64,000 bases of DNA, taken from the NCBI RefSeq assembly GCF_036924645.1, contig NZ_JAZHRX010000001.1, positions 4,181,501-4,245,500 of the forward strand, read 5' to 3'. The notes below the pieces were generated by a model. It was not told where the DNA came from, did no database searches, and saw only the letters and a list, made by a program, of their open reading frames with translations. The position numbers were made by a program, and so were the translations under genes. The DNA comes from Bradyrhizobium sp. AZCC 2176. GTDB taxonomy: Bacteria; Pseudomonadota; Alphaproteobacteria; Rhizobiales; Xanthobacteraceae. Numbering within the stretch: position 1 is the stretch's first letter; the number at the start of each line of letters is the position of its first letter. This document shows, one piece after another, positions 28,334-38,125 of this stretch.

Positions 28334-28777
28334 ATGAAGCTTCGCCAGGTTCTCTTTTTATGTACAGGAAATTACTATCGAAGCCGCTTCGCAGAAGAGA
28401 TGTTCAATCACGAAGCGCGCAGAACTGGCCTGAACTGGCGGGCGTCTTCACGGGGTCTCGCCCTCGAGCCGTCGCCTGAAAACGTCGGTGCGATCTCAAT
28501 GTTCGCGCTCCAAGCACTGAACGATCGCAGTATCTCACCAGCCGAACGGTTTCCGGTCGTTTGTATGATCGACGATTTAGAATCGGCTGATCGCGTAATC
28601 GCATTAAAAGAGGCGGAGCATCGCCTCATTCTTGAGAAGAGATTTCCAGGGTGGGAGAACCGAACGTCATATTGGCATGTCGACGATATCGATGTGGCCG
28701 AGCCAGCCGATACGATCGCAACGATCGATCAACTCGTGCATGAACTGATTAAGGACTGTCAAAAAGACAATGGATAA
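28334..28777 (+). CDS. Low-molecular-weight protein-tyrosine-phosphatase-like protein
   Basis: A 147-residue product beginning KLRQVLFLCTGNYYRSRFAEE. The P-loop CTGNYYRS fits CX5R(S/T) of LMW phosphatases and arsenate reductases, and VDDIDV near residue 120 could supply the general-acid Asp. The usual middle of LMW-PTP is shortened or diverged (SRGLALEPSPENVG). ATG 28334 starts just before the phosphatase core; upstream in-frame codons add unlikely sequence. It is isolated from the exopolysaccharide kinase locus 17 kb away, and no ars genes are adjacent. Confidence 0.75.
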   Translation: MKLRQVLFLCTGNYYRSRFAEEMFNHEARRTGLNWRASSRGLALEPSPENVGAISMFALQALNDRSISPAERFPVVCMIDDLESADRVIALKEAEHRLILEKRFPGWENRTSYWHVDDIDVAEPADTIATIDQLVHELIKDCQKDNG

Positions 28778-29040
28778 AGCAACAAACCGCGGGCATGGAT
28801 ACCCTCCCTCAAGCTTCTGAAAAAGCGGAACGTGCCGCCGAAGGTTTGCTCCACTCTCGACAGTTTATTCCGACCGCCCGTCAGCCTTCCGGCGATCGCC
28901 AGCCGACCTGCCCGGCCCTGGCGGATGAACGCGGTGACCCCGCCCGCTACAGCAGCCCAGGGACACGATCCATCTTTTCAGAGCGGAACCTATTTATTCG
29001 CGAACCGTTCTTGGTAATCCGCCCAAGGAGAGCTCTACTC

Positions 29041-29367
29041 ATGCGTATCGTGACAACTGCAGCATTGCTGGGCCTGCTTCTGATCTCAAATGCCTCGGCG
29101 CAAACGTCGACAACGCCTTCGCCCGATCCGAGGGTTTCTGCCGCTGGAACAGCACCTGAGCCCGGCAGTCCATTAAACCCGCAATCGGACGGGGGTCTGG
29201 CAAAAGAAGCCGCTGACGGCTCAACCAAGATGGTACCAGCCGTCCCATGTAGCACTGCAGCTCGTGAGACGGACGGGACGACGACGTGCGTTGGTATCAG
29301 CGGTCCGGTGTATCGTACCCGTCGGCCCGGCTTGCCCTCGGACACGACTGTCGGGCGGGCTCGCTGA
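29041..29367 (+). CDS. Small secreted protein, hypothetical
   Basis: A 108-residue product with a signal peptide (ALLGLLLISNASAQ, cut about residue 21) and a Pro/Ser/Thr-rich mature part containing two cysteines (VPCSTAA and TTTCVG). AAGGAG ends 10 bases before ATG 29041. No family recognised; it resembles the short exported proteins common in bradyrhizobia. The gap of 263 bases upstream holds no other gene. Confidence 0.6.
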   Translation: MRIVTTAALLGLLLISNASAQTSTTPSPDPRVSAAGTAPEPGSPLNPQSDGGLAKEAADGSTKMVPAVPCSTAARETDGTTTCVGISGPVYRTRRPGLPSDTTVGRAR

Positions 29368-30095
29368 GTTCTGCCGTACAAGCTGTTGCAAGTTTCTCTG
29401 CGCATCGGCTCGCATGATGCGCGGGAGCCTCACTGAGCTGCGTATCGCCACGGGAAGGCTCATTCTGCTTCGCGGACAGCCGCGTGGTCCTTTTGCAGAA
29501 TGATTGCCGGCATCTGCCCGTACCGGCCCCAGTAGGAGGGCGCGATCTGCTGCAGCGCGAACACGCCTTCAAGGAACAGCTTCCCGGTCCAACCATCGCT
29601 AACACAGGAACGCATGAAGGTGTTGCCGATCACGCGGAAACGGCTCGATCTGATAGCGGAGGGCCAGTCCTGCGTCTCGAACCACTGCAACGAATGCGGA
29701 AAATGGCTCGGCGTTGGAGCCGCGTCGCCCAGCGAACATGCCTGCGGATACATTTACGGGAAAAAGAAAACGGCACTTCCTGCGTGTCTACGAACGCCCG
29801 AGTGGTCGCCAAAGACGCCATCGGAGTCGCGCTTCCAGCCTTCCTTCTCATAGAAGATACGAACCACGTGCGTTTCGCTTGCATGCGATTGGTTGTCCAA
29901 GAAATGTGCGATGTCGCCAATGATGGGATAGGACGAGACCGCCTGACGGCGGTGATGAGCTGTGCGCCATCGAATTGCAGAATGGATCGGGTCCGAGGAC
30001 CGCGCAGAATTTCCAGCGAAAGGTGCAATCGTCCGGCGTCGTCTGGCCGGCCTAGGCTCGAACTTGCGGCCTCGTTATGAGCCACGAATACGCAT
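29368..30095. other. Gene-poor stretch with a possible decayed minus-strand gene
   Basis: On the minus strand, pieces in shifting frames look protein-like: HVVRIFYEKEGW...DGVFGDHSG around 29760-29870, then after a stop FRVIGNTFMRSCVSDGWTGK and FLEGVFALQQIAPSYW ending at 29460. Upstream of these, LHLSLEILRGPRTRSILQF lies at about 30000. No intact frame links them and I cannot name the family. The best reading is a frameshifted, degenerate gene. Confidence 0.4.
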
Positions 30096-31178
30096 TTATC
30101 CCTTTTCAATGGCCCCCGACATGCCGCGGTCCCTTTGTTCAGACTGGGCAACCAGCCATCTTCGCACGGGTTGCTCGAGAGTTCGCCACGAGGCGAAAGC
30201 CAGCATGACGGTCGCAGCCAGGTCGGCCAACATGGTCAATGAGCGGCGAATATCGACGTGGTAGCCAAGATAATCTGCCAATTCAGACAGATTGATCAAC
30301 GGATGAAACAAGTATGCGGCGTAGCTGATGATGCCCAATTGCTGGATTGGATATAGATCAAGAATCCTCGTGATATGTCCGTTCTGCCGTTGGTAGATTT
30401 GCACCAGCAGCAGTCCGTTGAGGACACAACTCAAGCGCCCAAAATGTATCCAGGCCGCGGTCGAGCTGAACAAGACGGGCATCGCGAGGATAAGCGCAAG
30501 CGTGAGTGCCAGCGGTCCGTCTCCTCTCAGGAGCCGGGGCAGCGGTCTGTCGGCCGAGAGCCCCGCCAGACCGCCAATGGCCATCAATCCGAAGTTGACA
30601 AAAGAGTCCGTGTCGAACTTCGCATCTGAGGCGCCCGTGAAAAGAAAGTAAGCATGCGCCGCAAAGCTGGCGCCAAGGATCGAGAAGCAGGCAACATGCA
30701 ATTGACGCGACGGGCAGGCGAGCGCGAGCGGTGCAAACAGAAGGTAGAATTGCTCCTCGACGGCCAGACTCCACAAGTGTCCCAGCCGTGTCTCCCAGCC
30801 ATTCAGCCCGATGTAGATATTCGACAGATAGAACCAATTAGACAACTGGCGCGCAGGACTGCCAACTTCCACCAAACCCCACAGGCTCGCCACCGTTACA
30901 ACGGCGAGGAGCACATAATATACCGGAAAAATTCGCGCGGTTCGCCTGACGTAAAACCGAGAAAGGCTGGAGCGGAAATTGCTTCGTCCGACGTCGATTC
31001 TTCCGCGCGTCTCAGCCAATATCCGTACGATCAGGAATCCGCTGAGCACGAAGAAGACCCAAACGCCGGCCGTTCCGTATCGATCGCTGACGGGCGAGGG
31101 CGCCTTGTGACTGATGAATACGAGCAAAAACGACAGCGCCCTAAGGCCATCAAAACCGCGGATGCGAGAGCTTTTCAT
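30096..31178 (-). CDS. Acyltransferase-3 (OafA/YrhL-type) membrane protein (first)
   Basis: A 360-residue polytopic membrane protein with about ten hydrophobic segments. The N-terminus IRGFDGLRALSFLLVFISH carries the catalytic-type His of the acyltransferase-3 family, followed by GVWVFFVLSGFLI, YVRRTARIFPVYY and HLWSLAVEEQFYLL. These enzymes transfer acyl groups (often acetyl) onto lipopolysaccharide, exopolysaccharide or Nod factor sugars. Its position on the exopolysaccharide side of the window suggests modification of a surface glycan. No neighbours share its strand and transcription unit. Confidence 0.88.
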   Translation of the reverse strand: MKSSRIRGFDGLRALSFLLVFISHKAPSPVSDRYGTAGVWVFFVLSGFLIVRILAETRGRIDVGRSNFRSSLSRFYVRRTARIFPVYYVLLAVVTVASLWGLVEVGSPARQLSNWFYLSNIYIGLNGWETRLGHLWSLAVEEQFYLLFAPLALACPSRQLHVACFSILGASFAAHAYFLFTGASDAKFDTDSFVNFGLMAIGGLAGLSADRPLPRLLRGDGPLALTLALILAMPVLFSSTAAWIHFGRLSCVLNGLLLVQIYQRQNGHITRILDLYPIQQLGIISYAAYLFHPLINLSELADYLGYHVDIRRSLTMLADLAATVMLAFASWRTLEQPVRRWLVAQSEQRDRGMSGAIEKG

Positions 31179-31295
31179 CGCATACAGAGCTGCACTTCTC
31201 GAAAAGTCGAACCTGACAGCGGTCAGGACGACGTGATGGCGGCGCCGACAGTCCTTGGTGAGAACGCGTGCCGAGTTACTTTATCAGAAAACTGC

Positions 31296-31829
31296 TTAAT
31301 TCCGCAATTGAGGATCTACCAGGAGAAACTCCTTCTGCAGCTGTTCAACGATACGGGCGAGAGTCTCGTCGACGATCCGTCTGTCGGCCTTTCCGAACTT
31401 TACTCCGCGAATGCCCCAATTCGGATCGCGATATTGCCTCGGCTTCTTGTGATGAACGATTACTCCGACAAAGTTCTTGCATCCCGGCGCACTTTTTCTA
31501 ATCGCCTCGGCGATCGTCAATTCAAGTTCTGCAGGGGTAATCTGCGCTCGTCGGTCCCTGCGCCACCACGTTTTTTTGGAAGGCTCTGTCGCCTGCGACT
31601 GGATAGTTGCTAGACTCGTTTGAGCGGGAGCTTCGGACGGGCCAGCCTTGGGCGAGGTCGCGTAACGCCTAAGTTTGCGCAGCCTTCTCCATCCTTTTGC
31701 GGCAGTAAACAGCGCGTTTCGTGATGCAACGGAAACAGCACTGCCACCATCGGCATCCCTGGTTGCGTCATGTAAAATGAGCAAAAGCAACCCGGCCCAA
31801 CACGCTGAAATCAAAATCCAGACTAGCAT
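31296..31829 (-). CDS. Hypothetical membrane-anchored protein
   Basis: A 177-residue product from ATG 31829: an N-terminal membrane helix (MLVWILISACWAGLLLLIL), a basic Ser/Pro/Ala-rich linker and a folded C-terminal part (TPAELELTIAEAIRKSAPGCKNFVGVIV, then ARIVEQLQKEFLLV). The frame is open further upstream to 32000; the later ATG is preferred because a membrane anchor is placed at the N-terminus. No family recognised. Confidence 0.55.
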   Translation of the reverse strand: MLVWILISACWAGLLLLILHDATRDADGGSAVSVASRNALFTAAKGWRRLRKLRRYATSPKAGPSEAPAQTSLATIQSQATEPSKKTWWRRDRRAQITPAELELTIAEAIRKSAPGCKNFVGVIVHHKKPRQYRDPNWGIRGVKFGKADRRIVDETLARIVEQLQKEFLLVDPQLRN

Positions 31830-32388
31830 TGCATCCACCGCAGGTGAAAACACTATTGCCAATGACAGATGCTTCCGCAACCCGATCGCGCGCGCAAGCA
31901 GTTTTTGCCATATCCTAGATCGGTTTGCCTCTTCTGAACGAAAATTGCCGTGGCGGACGTGGAACCGAGGCGCGGCAGCCAAAGGCGGGACGTTAACCAT
32001 TTCGGCTACTTGTTCGGAACGGAGCGGGCGATTGGCGTCGGCTATCGGCTCGTAGCTTCCCCCTGCAATCTGTTTTCTACGCGGTGCTTTGCATCGCGCG
32101 CCCGGAGGGAGCTGCTTGCAATGTCAGCGTGACTGCGTGGTGGCTGTGAACGGACAGTCCTTAATCAGATGTCAGGTCAGAGGATGGCTTTTCTGATGGT
32201 ATGATGGTCGGCTTGGTAAACGGCTGCCCTTGAGTTCGTGCTCCTCGACGACGCATCCTCGGGCGTAATTCCGCGGGCTAACGGCTCCATTTTAACCGCG
32301 TTCGGATCCTCCTATTGCACACAGGTGTCGGCCCGCTAGAACTGGCTGATTGGAAGCTCCGCTAGATATTGTCGATATTGTCAGCTGC
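31830..32388. other. Intergenic region between divergent genes
   Basis: About 560 bases without a convincing gene; it probably contains the promoters of the flanking divergent genes. The first 170 bases could be coding if the minus-strand gene starts at 32000. No repeats or RNA features are recognised. Confidence 0.4.
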
Positions 32389-33510
32389 ATGTCGGCAGTG
32401 ATCATGCCGGGGAAGAATACATTGCGCAGGATTTCTGAAACGACCTCAACCTATCTGAACATTCTGCGGTTCCTGACCGCAACTGGCGTCGTCCTCTTTC
32501 ATTTTCGTGACAAGGATTTTGGCCCCGCGTGGTTGACCGGCTTTTTCCCTTCTCAGGGGCAGTCTTTCGTCATCGTGTTCTTCGTCCTCAGCGGCTTCTT
32601 CGTGACCATGCTGGCCGAACAAAAGAGCCTCGGGGAATTTGCTCTCGATCGCGTGATACGAATTTACATCGTCGCGCTTCCCATCCTGTTATTTACAAGC
32701 GTTCTTTCAGCTGTCGCACCTTCAATTTCCACCACCGATGAATATGGGTTTGCGCTCCAACACCCTGCCGCTACGTTTTTTCTCAATCTGTTTTTCCTTA
32801 GCCAATCCTGGTGGCTGCACGTCTTACCCTTCGTGGATGGCCCGTATTGGTCGCTTCCTTTCGAAGTGTTCTATTACTTCATCTTTGCGAGCTTCACCTA
32901 TGCCAGCGGGTGGCGCCGGTGGGTGCTGCTGGCCGTCATTTTTCTGATTGCCGGTCCCAAGATCCTGCTTCGGTTTCCCTGCTGGATCGCGGGCGCTGTG
33001 GCTTACAAGTATCGCGGCGCCTCCACCAATGGATGGGCATGGGCCATCCTGGCACCGATCGTCCTGTTTGCCGGATTCCGGTTTGGCCTGAAGGATGCTT
33101 CCAATCATCTGAATGACTACTTGTTGTTCGAAGGCGACGCGACTCTAAGAGGCCTGTTTCCCGAAGGCTTCATCAGGAACTGGTTTGTAGCAGGCGCGTT
33201 CGCGGTGCATATTTGGGGTGTGTGCAGCATCAAGCAGAATTTCCCGGCCATTGTGTCGCGATGGGCAGACGAAATGGCTGGCATGTCTTATTCGCTTTAC
33301 TTGCTGCACATGCCGTTGTTGTATCTTCTGGGTGCAATTGTGCTGTCAGATCAGCGCTCGCTGGCATTCTGCGTCATTGCGCTGCCGGCGATATATTTTG
33401 GTAGCTATTTGCTTTCAGTTTGCACCGAAGCCCAGCGCGGGAAGGTCAAGCAACGATTTCGAGTGATCTTGAATGGCTTGCCTGCCAATCGATCGAGCCA
33501 GGGCTGCTGA
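32389..33510 (+). CDS. Acyltransferase-3 family membrane protein (second)
   Basis: A 373-residue polytopic protein. ILRFLTATGVVLFHFRD at the N-terminus holds the family His, then FFVLSGFFVTM and DRVIRIYIVALP. GPYWSLPFEVFYYF matches the WSLxxExxYY pattern. It is likely an O-acetyl or other acyl transferase for surface polysaccharide. ATG 32389 is chosen among several in-frame starts (32350 TTG, 32404 ATG) without a convincing Shine-Dalgarno. A GT87-like gene follows 93 bases later on the same strand, possibly cotranscribed. Confidence 0.85.
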   Translation: MSAVIMPGKNTLRRISETTSTYLNILRFLTATGVVLFHFRDKDFGPAWLTGFFPSQGQSFVIVFFVLSGFFVTMLAEQKSLGEFALDRVIRIYIVALPILLFTSVLSAVAPSISTTDEYGFALQHPAATFFLNLFFLSQSWWLHVLPFVDGPYWSLPFEVFYYFIFASFTYASGWRRWVLLAVIFLIAGPKILLRFPCWIAGAVAYKYRGASTNGWAWAILAPIVLFAGFRFGLKDASNHLNDYLLFEGDATLRGLFPEGFIRNWFVAGAFAVHIWGVCSIKQNFPAIVSRWADEMAGMSYSLYLLHMPLLYLLGAIVLSDQRSLAFCVIALPAIYFGSYLLSVCTEAQRGKVKQRFRVILNGLPANRSSQGC

Positions 33511-33603
33511 GGTGTCTCGAGCCAGCATCGAAGGTCAGGCTTTGATAATCCTGGTGTCAGCGCTCGCCCTTTGCGCCTACAGGGAAATGTGTGGGAGTTT
33601 CGA

Positions 33604-34941
33604 TTGGTAGCAAAAAGCACAGGCGCGCGCACGGCGTCGCTGTCGGGTTTGAGGGATGGATGGTGGCTGGCGATTGGCCTTGCGCTGATTTCGGTCGGAA
33701 TTGTCCTGATGGGTAGAAAAATCTATCTGGACCCGACCTGGCCGGCAGGGACCGACATCTCTGTGTACCTTTCGGCAGTCAGGAATATCGCGGCTGGATT
33801 GAATCCATACGGTGATGTGCATGCGCATCCGTTCGCTTATCCACCGTTGTTTGCGGAGTTTCTTTCACTGTTGTTTCCGTTCTTCTCTGACGGAAAACTG
33901 TGGGCGGTGTGGTCATCACTCACGTTTATTCAACTCATCGCAGCCCTCATCATCATGATGCGAGGCTTCGGAGAGAAGCTGTCCTGGGGTGCTGTCGCGC
34001 TGATTTGCGGCGTGATCTCGCTAAGTCATCTCACGCGGAGCGAGGTGTTTCATGGGCAGGCTGACTTTACTATCCTGCTTCTTCTCGTTCTTGGCCTGCG
34101 CTTTTCCACATTGCAGCGGCCATTCGCTACCGCTGTCGCGTGGTCGATCATGATCAATATCAAACCCTTCCTGGGGATCGTGGTCGTCCACCAACTAATT
34201 ACACGCAGATACAAGGAAGCGGTCTATACCTTAATCGCGAGCGGATCGATCTTCGCCCTTAGTTTCGCTGCATTCGGTGCCGATGCGATAAATGCATTCC
34301 TGAAATGGCGCGCGAGCGCTGCATGGTACACATCAGTCCCGGAGATTGCGCGGTTCGACAATCAGTCATTCTATGCGTTTTTTTCGCGAATTTGTAACGC
34401 GACCGATTACGGAGTTCCTCTCGCCAATTGCCAAAGCGCAGTGCCGTTCCTCATGATCCCGGTTATTGCCGCGGCATCTGTCGCGCTTGTTCTCACTGCT
34501 CGATCAATGATGGTCCTGTCGCGTGAAAATTGCCTCAAGCCGATACATGAACTGCTGGCAGCGGGCGTCGTTATAGCCGCGATCATGTCGTGTGGTCCGA
34601 CGTACTACGGCGATTATATCTATCTACTTCTTCCCGGGGCTTTGGGAGCGTACTTCATCGCGTCGGACGGGCAGGATCGAACTGGATGGCTTGTTGTGAC
34701 CGCCATCTGGTGCGTGGCACTTTATTCGTTGGCTCTCCCGATCAGCATCCGTCTGACAGACACATACCGCTGGTCACAGCTACACGGCATTTCGCATTTG
34801 GCGGGAATTCAAAACGGAACGGTTGCCATGGTTTGTGCCATCGTTTCGAGTGCTTTCCTTTATAGGTCCGCGAGCCGGCAAACCCAGCAAGGCTCTGGGC
34901 GCGGCGTCGCACCGCGTGAATTTCGTCAGCGGGCAGGGTAG
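33604..34941 (+). CDS. GT87-like (DUF2029) membrane glycosyltransferase
   Basis: A 445-residue multi-spanning membrane protein: PTWPAGTDISVYLSAVRNIAAGLNPY in the first loop, then YPPLFAEFLSLLF, FHGQADFTILLLLVLGLR and INIKPFLGIVVVHQL. This pattern (an acidic Asp in loop 1, NPY and YPP motifs, NxKP in the middle) is that of GT87/PIM-type mannosyltransferases using polyprenyl-phosphate sugars. A TTG at 33604 with GGGAG 7 bases upstream is preferred; TTG 33571 is an alternative. It follows an acyltransferase gene, suggesting joint glycan or glycolipid modification. Confidence 0.75.
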   Translation: MVAKSTGARTASLSGLRDGWWLAIGLALISVGIVLMGRKIYLDPTWPAGTDISVYLSAVRNIAAGLNPYGDVHAHPFAYPPLFAEFLSLLFPFFSDGKLWAVWSSLTFIQLIAALIIMMRGFGEKLSWGAVALICGVISLSHLTRSEVFHGQADFTILLLLVLGLRFSTLQRPFATAVAWSIMINIKPFLGIVVVHQLITRRYKEAVYTLIASGSIFALSFAAFGADAINAFLKWRASAAWYTSVPEIARFDNQSFYAFFSRICNATDYGVPLANCQSAVPFLMIPVIAAASVALVLTARSMMVLSRENCLKPIHELLAAGVVIAAIMSCGPTYYGDYIYLLLPGALGAYFIASDGQDRTGWLVVTAIWCVALYSLALPISIRLTDTYRWSQLHGISHLAGIQNGTVAMVCAIVSSAFLYRSASRQTQQGSGRGVAPREFRQRAG

Positions 34942-35379
34942 GGGCAAACGGGCCTCAGGTGTGATTGGGTCCTCGGCTAGCACACCCCTGTTGCCCAAAT
35001 GCCGCTAAAGTGGCTTGGGAACGCCGTGGATACGGTCTTGCTGGCAGTTGGGCACCCGCCCGGGAAGGCTGCCGCCCAAGGATCGCGAGGCTCTGTTTGT
35101 GGCGCGCGAGATGACATCCGAAGGTAGTATAATAATACCTTTATAATGTAGTAGCTCGGCCGCATGCCCGTTCTAGCCAACAACTGATTTTTACTTGGCT
35201 TCTCTGGCACTTGCCGCCTACGCGTTGGTTTTTGCCGATTAACCCTAAGCCGCGCGGGCGACCTTCCGGTTCCTTGATCACGTCAAGCGTGTGCGCTACG
35301 ATTTTTGTTGATTTAATTCCAGTGTTCGCTTCGGAGAACCGTTTGAGTTTTTCGGACTTTGCAAGCGCCGAGGTCGTTG
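34942..35379. other. Gene-less stretch
   Basis: No gene is supported across about 440 bases. It contains a small AAGGTA/TACCTT inverted repeat (35121-35141) within an AT-rich patch, possibly a promoter or terminator feature. Nothing else is recognised. Confidence 0.4.
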
Positions 35380-35727
35380 ATGGCATCGCGGTCAGAAGTT
35401 TCAGTTAGTCCAGAACTCGGAGAGTTGCTTGAACTGCTCAATGCATTTGAGGCTCAAGACAGCCGTCCGCTCGAGAACTTTGCGACATTGGAACGTCTTC
35501 TGGCCACAGGAAAGATCGGTCCCGCTGAATCGTCTTTTGACGATCATCAGTCCGAAGTAGGCGGCGGTATTTCAGACGCAGAGGAGCAGACGTCAAGCAA
35601 TGAGCGGATCGCGCAGCCCCGCCCGAGCCGGCGCGAAGACGAACGGTCCGAAGCCGAGATTGAAAACAGGTTTGCGGTGCATATTGTTCAAGGCATGCGT
35701 AAAAGCATAAAGGATTGGACTTCGTAG
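35380..35727 (+). CDS. Hypothetical acidic protein
   Basis: A 115-residue, charged, probably soluble product (LGELLELLNAFEAQ near the start, a disordered Ser/Glu/Arg-rich middle, and FAVHIVQGMRKSIKDW at the end). There is no signal peptide and no family recognition. ATG 35380 lacks a strong Shine-Dalgarno. It may be a real accessory gene or a chance frame; the helical ends favour a gene slightly. Confidence 0.4.
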   Translation: MASRSEVSVSPELGELLELLNAFEAQDSRPLENFATLERLLATGKIGPAESSFDDHQSEVGGGISDAEEQTSSNERIAQPRPSRREDERSEAEIENRFAVHIVQGMRKSIKDWTS

Positions 35728-35832
35728 GCGGAACGTCTACCTGGCCGAAGGTTGCGCTGATAGCGCGTCCAGCGGCTCTTGAAGGCATTCTGGCGTAGTG
35801 GGCCAGGATAACTTTCGCGACCCCGACCGCGG

Positions 35833-36042
35833 CTACTTTTCCTTCCGTAGCAGGCATGTCACGCGTCCCATCGTGGCTACGCGTTGCTGTCCGGGAAACG
35901 GAACGTCGATTTCGGTTCTGATGGCATCAGCTGCCCTTTTGCAAAGCTCCTCTGATGCAAACGGCTCGATGAGCAGCGTGTTGGGCGGAGTTGGACTTCC
36001 GAACACCACCCATTGCAACGAAACGAAGAGAACCCACTCCAT
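35833..36042 (-). CDS. Small hypothetical protein
   Basis: A 69-residue product with a hydrophobic N-terminus (MEWVLFVSLQWVVF) and a short domain PFASEELCKRAADAIRTEI plus a second cysteine (VTCLLRK). This resembles tiny exported Cys-pair proteins common in bradyrhizobia. GGAG lies 6 bases before ATG 36042. Confidence 0.5.
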   Translation of the reverse strand: MEWVLFVSLQWVVFGSPTPPNTLLIEPFASEELCKRAADAIRTEIDVPFPGQQRVATMGRVTCLLRKEK

Positions 36043-36170
36043 TCAGAACTCCATATCTGGCACTAGCCGCAAGGCAGAGAGGCGCGTCACTCGGACTGAA
36101 AGTTCGACAGGAACTGGTCGCGTCGGCCTCGCGATCCTGCTATTCTTCTGAACCTGACCCTGAGGCTATT

Positions 36171-36398
36171 ATGAAAACAACTGTCACTATTGTGTTCCTG
36201 CTGGTCGGCGCTGGCTCGGCGCTAGGCCAAACGGGCGTTTCCAATCAGCGAGACATGTACGGCAATCTGGTCCGCGACGGTAGCAACTATTCGCCTCGCG
36301 GTGTCAATCAAGGACCACAAAACAATGGTCCGGTTAGAAGCATGCCGACGCAACCTGCGACCGCAAACGTCGGCAGAATTAGAGCGCAGAGCCGATAG
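36171..36398 (+). CDS. Small secreted hypothetical protein
   Basis: A 75-residue product with a signal peptide (TIVFLLVGAGSALGQ, cut about residue 20) and a mature part rich in Asn/Gly/Pro/Gln (NQRDMYGNLVRDGSNYSPRG). No enzyme motif. I recall similar short proteins in Bradyrhizobium, without known function. A weak GAGG precedes ATG 36171. Confidence 0.6.
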   Translation: MKTTVTIVFLLVGAGSALGQTGVSNQRDMYGNLVRDGSNYSPRGVNQGPQNNGPVRSMPTQPATANVGRIRAQSR

Positions 36399-36434
36399 CA
36401 TCGTCGTTGGTCGATGAGCCGCTGCGATGACGTC

Positions 36435-36722
36435 TCACCACCACCAGATCATCTCTCTGTCGGGCGCTCCACAGACGATGGTTTTGCGACGTTTCGGGCC
36501 GCGTGGAGTGTCGACAACGACTGTTTTGATACAGCCGGGGTAGATAGCTAGGTTATAATGAAACGGAGTATCGGCAAAATGACCACGCAAAGGGCATAGA
36601 TAAGCGAGATCCGGACCGCAACGTGTGAGCGGGTATAGCCGACTATGGGCCGAGGCGGGGGTAAATGCGCCCGCAAGCATTATGACGATTCCGGCAAGCG
36701 CGATCTTCGTAGCGTGCGGCAT
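36435..36722 (-). CDS. Small secreted cysteine-containing protein
   Basis: A 95-residue product with signal peptide MLAGAFTPASAH (cut about residue 25) and four cysteines in the mature part (RCGPD, YLCPL, GCIKT, VCGAP), suggesting two disulfides in the periplasm. It contains a conserved-looking FHYNLAIYPGCIKTV segment. ATG 36722 has an AAGG-type purine run upstream. Function unknown. Confidence 0.6.
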   Translation of the reverse strand: MPHATKIALAGIVIMLAGAFTPASAHSRLYPLTRCGPDLAYLCPLRGHFADTPFHYNLAIYPGCIKTVVVDTPRGPKRRKTIVCGAPDREMIWWW

Positions 36723-36958
36723 ACCCTTGTCCTTCTCCAAAAACGATGACTATTCTAATGGCGAACACAATAGACTGTAACTGAAGTTCTCGCCAAGCGG
36801 TTGAGGCGACCGATTGGAAAAGCTCCCCGACAAAGGGCCTGGCCTCCCGCGTCTTGCCTGAATCAGTCAACAAGCGGCGAGCAATTTCAAGAATGGCTCT
36901 GTTGCTCAAGTGATTGCATTTGTTGATCGTTTTGCGTCAAGGGCGGATTGATGCGGTT

Positions 36959-38113
36959 ATGACGGGCGAGCTCCCGAAAATCGAACAGGACCAAACGACT
37001 GCGCCGTATGCGCAGGAGATCGAATACGCCCTGACGCTGCAGCGAATGATCAATGCGGTAAGTCAAGATCCCGCCCAGATGCGGATGGCGATTTACGGTC
37101 TCGCTCGCGCTCGCATGAAGACCGATACTGCGCGGCTCGAGGGAGCCGAACGGGAGCGCCTTCTGAGTTCACTTGAAACGGCCATACAGGGTGTCGAGAA
37201 CTTCTCGCAGCGCCGCGACGACATCGAACGGCTTTCCCCACCCTCCGCAGAGTCCAAAATAGGGCAGCTGCGTCACGCTTCTACAGCCGTGACTCGCGTC
37301 GAACCGATCGATTCCAAATCGCGAGATATTCTCGTTCCGAACGAGGCGTATCCAACCTCCGAGATTCAGGTTGTGGAGGTTCGTAGCGCCTCTCGGTTGC
37401 CGCTGATTTTGTCCGCCTTCGCTCTCGTGCTCACGGGCGCCATGCTTGGCCTGGGCTATTACCACGAGCGACTCTCTCGGCTGTCTAGTCAGATCGGACT
37501 TTCCTGGAAGCCCGGCGAGGTGCGAGATGTTGCGCCGCCCACAGCGAGCGAAGCTCCTGCCTCCGCAGCACCCAAGGAACCCGGTTTTCCGAAGCCAACC
37601 AACTACGGTGTCTACGCACTCAATGGCGACACGTTAAGTGAGCTTTCGATAGTGTTGGAGCGAGCACCGGATAAGCGGATTGCGATGTCGACGCCCATCA
37701 ACGAACCGAGTCGCACCAACGTCGCCGACGGAAAGGTCAGATTTATTCTGTTCAGGCGTGACCTTGTCGGCAATGCACCCGAACGTATCGACGTCCGGGT
37801 CGTCGCCCGCGTCGTCCGCGCCTTGAAATTCGATTCGAAAGGCAAGCCGAACTTCACATCGGTGTCAGACTCATGGAATATTCGTAACATCTCATACGAG
37901 TTGAGGGTGCGCCCCATTTCTGACAATCCTGAAATGCTGCTCGTACAGTCTGAGAAGCCTGATTTCGAACTTTCTCCGGGGCGCTACGTTCTCGTGTTGA
38001 AAGAGCAGCCTTATGATTTCATGGTGGCCGGGAAAATAACGGACGCCGCTCAATGTCTTGAGCGGACGGATGCGATGAACGGCTCGTTCTACTCAGAGTG
38101 CCAAAAGCCCTGA
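36959..38113 (+). CDS. Hypothetical single-pass membrane protein with large periplasmic domain
   Basis: A 384-residue product: a soluble, helical N-terminal region (about 1-135, including EIEYALTLQRMINAVSQDPAQMRMAIYGLARARM), one membrane helix (about 147-167, LPLILSAFALVLTGAMLGLGYY), a Pro/Ala-rich linker and a C-terminal beta-rich domain (about 220-384; VRFILFRRDLVG, NISYELRVRP). No family name recognised. ATG 36959 is chosen; an in-frame TTG at 36914 would extend it. It lies just ahead of the exopolysaccharide locus. Confidence 0.7.
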   Translation: MTGELPKIEQDQTTAPYAQEIEYALTLQRMINAVSQDPAQMRMAIYGLARARMKTDTARLEGAERERLLSSLETAIQGVENFSQRRDDIERLSPPSAESKIGQLRHASTAVTRVEPIDSKSRDILVPNEAYPTSEIQVVEVRSASRLPLILSAFALVLTGAMLGLGYYHERLSRLSSQIGLSWKPGEVRDVAPPTASEAPASAAPKEPGFPKPTNYGVYALNGDTLSELSIVLERAPDKRIAMSTPINEPSRTNVADGKVRFILFRRDLVGNAPERIDVRVVARVVRALKFDSKGKPNFTSVSDSWNIRNISYELRVRPISDNPEMLLVQSEKPDFELSPGRYVLVLKEQPYDFMVAGKITDAAQCLERTDAMNGSFYSECQKP

Positions 38114-38125
38114 TCTCTCACCGCG